Positions 9,002 through 16,172 of a DNA stretch of 54,918 nt are shown here, piece by piece. A program made the translations under genes and the position numbers. Under the pieces are notes generated by a model. It made no database searches. It was given only the letters and a program-made list of their open reading frames with translations, and was not told the DNA's origin. Positions within the stretch are counted from its first letter, which is position 1. The number at the start of each line of letters is the position of its first letter. The stretch covers positions 1 through 54,918 of the forward strand of contig CAKQDN010000007.1 in the NCBI GenBank assembly GCA_934229275.1, given 5' to 3'. The stretch comes from an uncultured Clostridia bacterium. Lineage in GTDB: Bacteria; Bacillota; Clostridia; Christensenellales; Pumilibacteraceae.

Positions 9002-9041
9002 AAGCAAAACAATTATTTAAGACATTTCGGAGTCGTACGCG

Positions 9042-9242
9042 ATGAAATTCAACCTAAAATTCACAATAAGTCCCGCAGCCGCTCCCGCACGCCGACTCAG
9101 AGGCGGCAGGAGAGTTTTCGACAGCGAAGGCAGACTGCTGTGCTTTTTGAAAAAAGGCGAATTGTACGACCTGAATTCTACTCCTTTCTCCCCGTGCGAA
9201 CGTTTTTCGTACGACGATTGCATTAAATACGCCGACGAATAA
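9042..9242 (+). CDS. Small hypothetical protein, 66 aa
   Basis: Not recognised. Basic N-terminus (MKFNLKF, then RRLRGGRR) followed by a more acidic half containing CFLKKGELYDL and ending DDCIKYADE; no membrane segment. TTCGGAG lies nine bases before the ATG, which supports translation. It is in the same frame as the damaged TasA-like gene downstream but separated from it by two in-frame stops (TAA 9240, TGA 9279). It may be a true small protein of the matrix operon, or a remnant of a longer N-terminus. Confidence 0.42.
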   Translation: MKFNLKFTISPAAAPARRLRGGRRVFDSEGRLLCFLKKGELYDLNSTPFSPCERFSYDDCIKYADE

Positions 9243-9258
9243 GCGTTCGTGACGGACG

Positions 9259-9821
9259 GTGAGTATCTTTATCGCGACTGAAAAGCGGAGTGCGAACTCG
9301 AAAACCGTGCGGTTTTAGCAGCCGTAATCGTCCTGTTTCTGTCGTTTATAATCGCTTTAACCTCTTTTCTGATGATAACCACAAGGCTCAACGCTCCGCC
9401 GATATACCCTTCTTTTTCGGTCGTGGACAAGGACGGAGAATGGTCGGCTTTGGGTGAAATAGACTTGTTCGGCGGAAAAACGCTGAAACCGGGCGAAAGC
9501 GGCGTATATATGTTCATCGTCATCAATCCGCACGAGGCGGACTTATTGTGTGACGTGAAAATTCAATTTAATTACGAATACAAGGATAAGTCGCTGCCGT
9601 TGCGCTACACGATTATTTCCGAGGGCAAAAAACTCGAAGTCGTCGGCAAAGGAAACGTCATGACGGTGCGCGACGTTATAATAAACAGTCGGGGCGACAG
9701 GTCGTTCGCGATCGAATGGGAATGGGATTTCGAAAGCGGCAACGACAAACTCGACACCGAAATAGGCACTGCAGGCGGCAACTACACGGCAGGCATCGAG
9801 ATAACCGCCCGCGCGATGTGA
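9259..9821 (+). pseudogene. Second TasA/camelysin-like protein with a broken or unusual start
   Basis: The frame ending at 9821 is open from 9282 and encodes a membrane/signal segment (AAVIVLFLSFIIALTSFL) then a TasA-like domain (KTLKPGESGVYMFIV, then FAIEWEWDFE and DKLDTEIG), matching the same two motifs in the protein at 8074. No ATG, GTG or TTG precedes the hydrophobic segment in that frame; the first ATG (9372) lies inside it. A basic N-terminus (GTG 9259, SIFIATEKRSANSKTVRF) exists in the neighbouring frame and would join by a -1 shift near the TTTT at 9313-9316. So either a one-base deletion, a sequencing error, a recoding event or a non-standard start. It ends one base-group before the signal peptidase RBS and clearly belongs to the matrix operon. 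Confidence 0.6.
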
Positions 9822-9837
9822 GAAAAGGAGAAGTATT

Positions 9838-10386
9838 ATGGAAAATACTAAAAAAAGAAAATTGCCGATCGGCAGAATATTCGCTTTAATCGGCAGAGTG
9901 CTGTTAACGCTCGTAATAGTGCTTCTCGTATTCGTCGCAGCCGTGCTTGCCTACGACAGATACATACGAAAGTCCAAAATCCCGTCGTTTTTCGGCAAAT
10001 CCGTGCTTATAGTCGCGTCGCCGTCCATGTCGGGTTCGATAGAAACGGGCGACCTGATAATAATCGAAAAGCAGGACTCGTACCGCACGGGCGACATCAT
10101 AACCTACTTCCCGGCAGGCGACAACACTTCGGTAACGCACAGAATAATCCGCATAGAAGGCGAAAAGTACATCGTTAAGGGCGACGCCAATCTCAGCGAG
10201 GACCCCGATCCCGTGTATATATCGCAGATCGAGGGAAAAGTCACGAAAAGAGTGCGTAAACTCGGTATTCTCATCGAATGGATGCGTTCGTGGCAGGGAA
10301 TCGCTTTCATTGTAGCGGTCGGCGCGGTTGTGATCGCGATAGCGACGGTGGGCAGAAAGTCCGACAGCCCCGAATTCGCGGAATAA
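9838..10386 (+). CDS. sipW: SipW-type signal peptidase I (Ser-His)
   Basis: 182 residues with an N-terminal membrane helix (about 18-42) and a C-terminal one (about 152-172), as in archaeal/ER-type signal peptidases. SPSMSGSIETGDLIII carries the nucleophile Ser, and VTHRIIRI supplies His where bacterial Lep enzymes have the general-base Lys, the SipW hallmark; KGDANLSEDPDPV provides the conserved Asp region. It presumably cleaves the signals of the TasA-like proteins at 8074, 9259 and perhaps 39449. AAGGAG stands seven bases before the ATG. After the stop, a neighbouring (-1) frame stays open to 10463 and encodes an acidic tail ending just before the next RBS, suggesting a 3' frameshift. Confidence 0.9.
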   Translation: MENTKKRKLPIGRIFALIGRVLLTLVIVLLVFVAAVLAYDRYIRKSKIPSFFGKSVLIVASPSMSGSIETGDLIIIEKQDSYRTGDIITYFPAGDNTSVTHRIIRIEGEKYIVKGDANLSEDPDPVYISQIEGKVTKRVRKLGILIEWMRSWQGIAFIVAVGAVVIAIATVGRKSDSPEFAE

Positions 10387-10477
10387 ACGACGAAACGAGC
10401 GAAGAATGGTCGGAAAAAATATCCGGCGTGTCGGATGAAAAAATCGTGTTTGCGCAGGCGTAAGGAGAGCAAATGAA

Positions 10478-10756
10478 ATGAAAAACAGTAAAACCCGGAA
10501 ATTGATAGCGGCTGTTTTAGCGGTGCTGACCATAGTGCTGTCGATTCTCACGCTTTGCTTTGCCGCGGTCAAAACGTATTCCGCCACGGTCAACGTAATC
10601 GTCCCCGTGAGCAACGAACTGCGCGCGTACTATTCGGCTACCTTCGGCTCGGTCGTAATAAGCGGCAATCTAACGGGCTACACGGTGTCGCTCGTAGGCG
10701 TCGGGAATGCGCAGCAGCCTGCCGAATCGCTCGTGATTTATTCCGAAAATTTTTGA
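10478..10756 (+). CDS. Small secreted or membrane-anchored protein of the matrix operon
   Basis: 92 residues: basic start (MKNSKTRKL), one hydrophobic segment at about 9-31, then a short beta-prone, Val/Ser/Tyr-rich exported part. No family recognised. AAGGAG is ten bases before the ATG. Position directly after the signal peptidase suggests another small SipW client or a minor fibre/anchor component (inference from context only). Confidence 0.62.
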   Translation: MKNSKTRKLIAAVLAVLTIVLSILTLCFAAVKTYSATVNVIVPVSNELRAYYSATFGSVVISGNLTGYTVSLVGVGNAQQPAESLVIYSENF

Positions 10757-10805
10757 TTTAAGCCGTTTTTAAGGCAAAAACGCCTCGGGTATACCGTTCG
10801 CGCGC

Positions 10806-10834
10806 TTGCAAAAAATTAAGATTATTGATATAAT
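10806..10834 (+). promoter_or_regulatory. Promoter of the GGDEF/HD-GYP gene
   Basis: TTGCAA (10806-10811), 17-bp spacer, TATAAT (10829-10834). It allows the signalling genes to be expressed independently of the riboswitch. Confidence 0.72.
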
Positions 10835-10884
10835 AGTAGTAAGCGGATTTGCTTTTTCGGCGACGCTTACTACTTGATTTTTAA
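10835..10884 (+). terminator. Hairpin overlapping the start of the GGDEF transcript; probable terminator of the matrix operon
   Basis: AGTAGTAAGCG (10835-10845) and CGCTTACTACT (10864-10874) form a perfect 11-bp stem followed by TGATTTTTAAT. Transcripts reading in from the matrix operon can form the full stem; transcripts starting at the adjacent promoter (about 10841) would lack half of the 5' arm. Confidence 0.55.
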
Positions 10885-10900
10885 TCGGGGTACACAGGTA

Positions 10901-12841
10901 ATGACTCAAAAGACGATAAAAATGACCGAGCGGCAGTCGGGAAACCTAATAAAAGCACTCGGACTTATTTTTTCGGAAGTACGATTACTCGAAGCGGGCG
11001 AAGTACGCGCGCAGTCTGCCGATTGCGTGAGCGACAAGAAAGCCTGCTTCGAAATCTGGAACAGAAGCACGCCCTGCATAAACTGCACGAGTTACCGCGC
11101 CCTTACCGAGAAAAAGCAGTTTTCCAAACTGGAAAAACGCGACGGAAAAATCGTGCAGGTGGTCTGCTCGTACGTTGAGGTCGACCACAGACCCTGCGTT
11201 ATAGAGGCGATGCGAGAGTTCGATTCGCTTGTAACCGCAGACGTTTGCGGCGAAATCGGACCGGTCGAAATACGCGACTACTACCGAAAGACATATATCG
11301 ACGCTCTCACGGGGACGTATAATCGGCTATACTACGAAGAAGCGTTCGCGAATACGGTCATAACGGGCGGCGTGGCGATGATAGACATCGACGACTTTAA
11401 GGTATACAACGATTTGTTCGGTCACGAGGCAGGCGATGCCGTACTTAAAGAAGTGACCGAAACCATGAAAAGTTGCGTGCGCTCATCCGATAAACTGGTG
11501 CGCTACGGCGGCGACGAATTTTTGCTGATCGCGCCCGGGCTGGAACAGCAACCGCTTCTTCGCGTGCTTAAAGATATGTGCTCGGCAGTCCGCGAACTGG
11601 TCATTCCCGACTATCCGTCCGTTCGTCCGTCTATAAGCGCGGGAGGAACGATTTGCCGAGGCGAAACGGTAAAGGACGCGGTTTCGCGCGCAGACGGATT
11701 CATGTACGTCGCGAAAAAAGAGAAAAACACCGCCGTAACCGATAAAACAGAGCCCGAGGAAGTTCGGTCGCGTCGCGGCAAAGTGCTTGTCGTGGACGAC
11801 AACGCTTTAAACCGCGAAATTCTCGCCGACATTCTTAAAAGCGAATACGATATAATCGAGGCGGACAGCGGCGAAGCGGCAACCGTGATTATCGACCGTG
11901 ACGGCGACGAAATCTCGCTCGTTCTTCTCGACCTTATTATGCCCGGGATGAACGGTTTCGACGTTCTCGACTACATGCAGCGCAGCGGCGCGGCGGAAAA
12001 AATACCGGTTATAACCATAACGGGCGACGAGTCGGACGATTCGAGACAAAGAGCGTACGAAAAGGGCGTAACCGACTATATCACGCGCCCGTTCGACGCG
12101 AGAGTGGTATATCGCAAAGTGTCGCGCACGATAAACGTCTACACTCGACAGAAACTCCTGATGCAAAAAGTCACGAGCGAACTGGAAGAAAAAGAGAAAA
12201 ACCGCGAACTGATCGTCGATATTTTAAGCCGCGTAATCGAATTCCGTAACGGCGAGGACGGAGGCAATCACGCGAAAAACATGACCGTTTTAAGCCGTTC
12301 CGTACTCGAAAAACTGCGACAAAAAACCAATAAATACGAACTCGACGGACGTACAATAATGCTTATTTCCACCGCAGCCGCCATTCACGATATAGGCAAA
12401 GTGGCGATCAACCGCAAAATAGTCGATAAAAAAGGCAAACTGACGCCAAAAGAGTACGAAATAATGAAAACTCACACCGTTTTGGGTTATAAAATGTTGG
12501 AAAATATCGGCGACGCGGAAAAAAGTCCGCTTCTCGCCTACGCCCGCGAAATCTGCCGCTGGCACCATGAACGCTACGACGGCAAAGGCTATCCCGACGG
12601 ACTGAAAGGCGAGGAAATTCCCCTGTCCGCGCAGGTGGTTTCGGTGTGCGACGTTTACGACGCGCTTACAAGCAAGCGTCCCTATAAGCCGGCTTATTCG
12701 CCCGAAAAATCCTTGAAAATGATTATCGACGGCGAGTGCGGAGCGTTCAATCCCGTACTTATAGAATGTCTTGTCGAAGCGGTCGGAGAAAACGAGCGCA
12801 CGGACGAAAACACGAACGAGAAAGGAGAGGTCGCAAAATGA
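10901..12841 (+). CDS. Bifunctional c-di-GMP enzyme: sensor-GGDEF-REC-HD-GYP
   Basis: 646 residues. Residues 1-125 form a PAS-like, Cys-rich sensor (KKACFEIWNRSTPCINC). The diguanylate cyclase domain (about 130-285) has intact GGDEF at 203-207 and an RSSD inhibitory site five residues before it. A receiver domain (about 295-415) has VLVVDDN and phospho-acceptor Asp344, but the usual Lys before Pro-Phe is Arg (ITRPF). The HD-GYP phosphodiesterase domain has HDIGK (His496-Asp497), HHERYDGKGYP (555-565) and DVYDAL. It can plausibly make and degrade c-di-GMP, set by a phosphorelay, and so feed the riboswitch 3 kb upstream. A TTG at 10874 is possible, but ATG 10901 is preferred; the RBS is weak. 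Four-base ATGA overlap with the next gene. Confidence 0.93.
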   Translation: MTQKTIKMTERQSGNLIKALGLIFSEVRLLEAGEVRAQSADCVSDKKACFEIWNRSTPCINCTSYRALTEKKQFSKLEKRDGKIVQVVCSYVEVDHRPCVIEAMREFDSLVTADVCGEIGPVEIRDYYRKTYIDALTGTYNRLYYEEAFANTVITGGVAMIDIDDFKVYNDLFGHEAGDAVLKEVTETMKSCVRSSDKLVRYGGDEFLLIAPGLEQQPLLRVLKDMCSAVRELVIPDYPSVRPSISAGGTICRGETVKDAVSRADGFMYVAKKEKNTAVTDKTEPEEVRSRRGKVLVVDDNALNREILADILKSEYDIIEADSGEAATVIIDRDGDEISLVLLDLIMPGMNGFDVLDYMQRSGAAEKIPVITITGDESDDSRQRAYEKGVTDYITRPFDARVVYRKVSRTINVYTRQKLLMQKVTSELEEKEKNRELIVDILSRVIEFRNGEDGGNHAKNMTVLSRSVLEKLRQKTNKYELDGRTIMLISTAAAIHDIGKVAINRKIVDKKGKLTPKEYEIMKTHTVLGYKMLENIGDAEKSPLLAYAREICRWHHERYDGKGYPDGLKGEEIPLSAQVVSVCDVYDALTSKRPYKPAYSPEKSLKMIIDGECGAFNPVLIECLVEAVGENERTDENTNEKGEVAK

Positions 12842-13662
12842 GAAACGCGTTACGAAAGATTTTTATATCCGCGCTCGCGCTGACTTTTGCGCTTTTTCCG
12901 CTATTTGCGTGCGCCGACAACGATTTCGAGGAATATAATCCGTTGCCCGAGATAGTAATCGGAGGCGATAAATACTTGCCGTTTTTCTATTTTGACGACG
13001 ACGGCGATTTCACAGGGATAGATGTCGAACTGGCAACGGAAGCGTGCCGTCTTATGAATTGTAAGCCTCGGTTTGTCATCATGGACTGGGCAGATAAAGA
13101 CAAATATCTCGACGAAGGTACGATCGATTGCCTGTGGGCGAGTTTCACCAGGACGGACCGGGAAGAACTGTATTCCTGGTCGGCGCCGTACATGAACAGT
13201 CGTCAGGTGGTCGCCGTAGCCGAGGACAGCGACATATACTCGCTTGCCGATCTCAAAGGCAAAACGGTGGGCGTTCAGTCGAAAACCAAGCCCGACGACA
13301 TTTTTTCGGGGAAATCCGGGAGATCGGCGCAAATTCCCGCCATCAAAAAACTTGTATGTTTCAATACCGCAGATCTTATGCTCGCATCCATTCGCGAAGG
13401 ATATGTCGATGCGATAGCGGGGCACGAAACCATACTTATCGAACACATGAAAAGCGATTCCATGAATCTGCGTATTCTGTCCGAATCGCTCGAAGAAGTG
13501 CAACTGGGCGTGGCTTTTAAAAAAGGAACGCACGCCGCCGTTATCGAAAGGCTCAATCAGGCGCTTGCAATAATGCAAGCCAACGGTTTCGTGGCGAGAA
13601 CGGTGCAGAAATACGGACTCGATCCCGAAAAATACACGGTGGTGGGATATGGCAGAAAATAA
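12838..13662 (+). CDS. Solute-binding lipoprotein, family 3 (amino-acid type)
   Basis: 274 residues. Lipoprotein signal with lipobox LFAC near residue 24, then a periplasmic-binding-protein type 2 fold: IVIGGDKYLPFFYF, GIDVELATEACR, DCLWASFTRT, LKGKTVGVQSKT, and the C-terminal ALAIMQANGFVARTVQKYG typical of the SBP_bac_3 family. The frame is open further upstream, but ATG 12838 overlaps the previous stop and follows GGAGAGG. No ABC permease or ATPase lies nearby; instead it is sandwiched between a c-di-GMP enzyme and a histidine kinase, so it may present a ligand to the kinase's extracellular domain rather than import it (inference). Confidence 0.88.
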   Translation: MRNALRKIFISALALTFALFPLFACADNDFEEYNPLPEIVIGGDKYLPFFYFDDDGDFTGIDVELATEACRLMNCKPRFVIMDWADKDKYLDEGTIDCLWASFTRTDREELYSWSAPYMNSRQVVAVAEDSDIYSLADLKGKTVGVQSKTKPDDIFSGKSGRSAQIPAIKKLVCFNTADLMLASIREGYVDAIAGHETILIEHMKSDSMNLRILSESLEEVQLGVAFKKGTHAAVIERLNQALAIMQANGFVARTVQKYGLDPEKYTVVGYGRK

Positions 13663-15829
13663 AGACACGAATTCGCTTATCCGCCTCATATCGATTTTTA
13701 TTCTCGTCGGACTTATCATTTCGGTATGCGTATCCGTGATAACTTCCGAAACCGATAAAAATTCCGCCGCAACGCTTATGCGCGATATTTCGACGTACAT
13801 CAAAAATCAGTGTATTCGCTATGAAGAACTCGCCGCCGAGGACACTGCGCGCGATTTGTGCGATCTGACCGACAACGCTTTCGAAATGCGGAAAAATATC
13901 GATTTTTCATCCGAAAACATCATGCAGACGCTGGGCGAAATCGCAAACGACAAACGCTTTACCGGAATTCTCGTATCCGACGCCGAAAATCCTTCCTCAA
14001 GCATTTATTACGGCAGCGACGACGTGACTAAAGAATACTGGCTCGATGCGCTGGAAAGATACGACAATATCAGCGGTCACCCGAACAAGAGTTATTGCGG
14101 CAGATATACGGGTACCGACGGGTACTATTACTACTATGTGCTTGTGTCCCGAACGGACAAAAGCGGAATTATTCTGTGCTACAAACGCCGCAGAATAGAC
14201 GACGTGGAGGACGCTCGTTTCTCGACGGCGACGCTTCTGCACGGCTATAACTTCGAAAAAAACGGCGTTGTAGTCGTAACCGACGGCACGGTGATCACGG
14301 CGTCCAATAAACGTCAATACGAGGGTATGGCGGCAAGCGATTGTCCCGTCGTGAGAAGTTTGCGTAAGTCTGCCATCGCCGATAATCTGATAAAAGTGGA
14401 GGACGACGGCTTATACTACGGTATTCGCGCCAAAAGCAAAGACAATTTTATTTACGTTTACCTGCCCGACGCCGAAGTTTTTACCAATCGTTCGCTTATA
14501 ATGTCGTACACGCTTGCTTTCTATATGTTTTTCGTAATCGTCGTCCTTATTTTAAGACAGCGCTTAATCTTCACCAAACAGCGCGAGCAGGAGCAAAAAG
14601 ACGAAGTCTATCGCAAGGAAAAGGACAGACTCGCAAAGGACGCGATCCGCGCCAACGAAGTCAAAACCGACTTTTTGCGCCGCATGAGCCACGATATTCG
14701 CACTCCTATAAACGGAATACGCGGACTGGTGCAGATAGGCGAATACTATTACGACGACGCCGAAAAGCAAAAGGAGTGCCGCGAAAAAATATGGAATACG
14801 TCGGGGTACCTTCTCGATCTCGTCAACGACGTTCTCGATATGAGCAAGGCGCAGACCGGTGCGCTCGAATGGCAGGAAGAGCAATTCGTTCTGTCCGACC
14901 TTATTTCCGAAATAGTCACGCTCAACGACTTTCAGGCAAAGGAACACGGCATTAAACTTATCGCAAAGCCGTGGTGCATTACGCACGATTATCTTTCGGG
15001 CGGCAAAGTGCAATTAAAGCGAATCCTGACCAATCTTATCGGCAACGCGATCAAGTATAATAAGCCGAACGGAGAAGTGGTCGTTTCGTGCGAAGAACTG
15101 GGATCGGACGGCAATATGGCGCAATTCCGGTTCGTCTGCGCCGATACGGGAATAGGAATGGACGAAAAATTCGTCGAAACCATGTACGAACCGTTCACGC
15201 AGGAAAACACCTCCGTTCAGTCGTCGCTCGGCGGCGTGGGACTGGGACTCTCGATAGTCAAAAAACTCGTGGACTCCGCGAACGGCACGATTTCCGTCAC
15301 TACCGAAAAGGGCGTAGGCACGACGTTTACGGTCGATCTTGCGTTCGCGATAGTCGAAAAACCGAAAGCCGCGTCGGAAAATACTTCGTCGGACAAGGGG
15401 GAACGACTTAGCGGTAACGTCGTGCTGGTTGCCGAGGACAACGACTTAAACTACGAAATAGCCGAATTCATTCTCGAAGTGGAGGGCGCAACCGTTATCC
15501 GCGCAGTCGACGGAAAACAAGCCGAAGATATTTTCCGCAATAGTAAAGAGGGCGAAATAAGCGCCATTCTTATGGACGTCATGATGCCCGGAACGGACGG
15601 TCTTGCCGCGACGAGAAATATCCGTGCGCTCGACAGGAGCGACGCTGCCGTCGTTCCGATAATCGCAATGACCGCAAACGCTTTCGCCGACGACGTGGAA
15701 GAGGCGCGCGAGGCAGGCATGGACGCTCATATCGCTAAGCCCATAGATTCCGAAAAACTCATTGCATGCGTAGTTCGATTGATAAATAAACGATATCACG
15801 GGGGGGGGGTGACGACTAGTGGATATTAA
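13649..15829 (+). CDS. Hybrid sensor histidine kinase with receiver domain
   Basis: 726 residues. TM1 at about 10-32, an extracellular Cache-like sensor to about 280, and TM2 at about 281-303. A coiled-coil linker leads to HisKA (MSHDIRTPINGIRG, phospho-His348) and HATPase_c (NLIGNAIKYN, DTGIGMDEKF, GGVGLGLSIVKKL). A receiver domain ends the protein (VLVAEDNDLN, LMDVMMPGTDG with Asp643, AMTANAF, and Lys in IAKPID). It starts 14 bp inside the binding-protein gene and overlaps the HPt gene by 11 bp, so the three are translationally coupled. A run of ten G precedes the last codons; one G fewer would end the protein at once (TGA). Likely target of its relay: the receiver of the GGDEF protein upstream (inference). 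Confidence 0.94.
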   Translation: MAENKDTNSLIRLISIFILVGLIISVCVSVITSETDKNSAATLMRDISTYIKNQCIRYEELAAEDTARDLCDLTDNAFEMRKNIDFSSENIMQTLGEIANDKRFTGILVSDAENPSSSIYYGSDDVTKEYWLDALERYDNISGHPNKSYCGRYTGTDGYYYYYVLVSRTDKSGIILCYKRRRIDDVEDARFSTATLLHGYNFEKNGVVVVTDGTVITASNKRQYEGMAASDCPVVRSLRKSAIADNLIKVEDDGLYYGIRAKSKDNFIYVYLPDAEVFTNRSLIMSYTLAFYMFFVIVVLILRQRLIFTKQREQEQKDEVYRKEKDRLAKDAIRANEVKTDFLRRMSHDIRTPINGIRGLVQIGEYYYDDAEKQKECREKIWNTSGYLLDLVNDVLDMSKAQTGALEWQEEQFVLSDLISEIVTLNDFQAKEHGIKLIAKPWCITHDYLSGGKVQLKRILTNLIGNAIKYNKPNGEVVVSCEELGSDGNMAQFRFVCADTGIGMDEKFVETMYEPFTQENTSVQSSLGGVGLGLSIVKKLVDSANGTISVTTEKGVGTTFTVDLAFAIVEKPKAASENTSSDKGERLSGNVVLVAEDNDLNYEIAEFILEVEGATVIRAVDGKQAEDIFRNSKEGEISAILMDVMMPGTDGLAATRNIRALDRSDAAVVPIIAMTANAFADDVEEAREAGMDAHIAKPIDSEKLIACVVRLINKRYHGGGVTTSGY
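15800..15809 (+). repeat. Homopolymer tract of ten G at the kinase/HPt junction
   Basis: G10 read as part of the kinase C-terminus (Gly-Gly-Gly) and doubling as the only Shine-Dalgarno-like sequence for the HPt GTG start ten bases later. It is the longest G run noticed in the window. Confidence 0.9.
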
Positions 15830-16172
15830 AAGATTATACGAAGAAGTCGGCGGAGATTACGACGGCGTGGCAAAAAGATTCGGCTCCGTCGCTATGATAG
15901 AGCGGTTCGCCGTGAAATTTTTGTCCGACGACAGCGCGGAATCGCTACGTCGCGCGTTTGAATCGGGCGACGTCGACAGCGCGTTTCGCTCGGCGCATAC
16001 GTTAAAAGGGCTCGCGTTGAATCTCGGATTTACGGAACTGGGCGAAAACGCCGCGGTCTTAACCGAAATTCTGCGCAAGAAAACCTTTATCGGCAGCGAA
16101 GAGGCGTATAAAAACACGCTCCGCGCCTACGACCGCCTGTCCTCCGCAATAAAACGATATTCGGATAAATAA
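15819..16172 (+). CDS. HPt phosphotransfer protein
   Basis: 117 residues, all-helical. The HPt motif AHTLKGLALNLGF carries the phospho-accepting His, followed by a second helix LGENAAVLTEILRK. It would shuttle phosphate between the receiver of the hybrid kinase and another receiver, most simply that of the GGDEF-REC-HD-GYP protein. It starts with GTG inside the kinase's last codons, behind the G10 tract; a stop in its frame at 15810 rules out a longer version. The stop is followed immediately by the ATG of the transposase gene. Confidence 0.88.
   Translation: MDIKRLYEEVGGDYDGVAKRFGSVAMIERFAVKFLSDDSAESLRRAFESGDVDSAFRSAHTLKGLALNLGFTELGENAAVLTEILRKKTFIGSEEAYKNTLRAYDRLSSAIKRYSDK

Noticed and set aside
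10278..10463. Independent small gene overlapping the sipW 3' end
   Set aside because: Its first half is only a shadow of sipW; only the part after 10386 looks protein-like, better explained as a frameshifted sipW tail.
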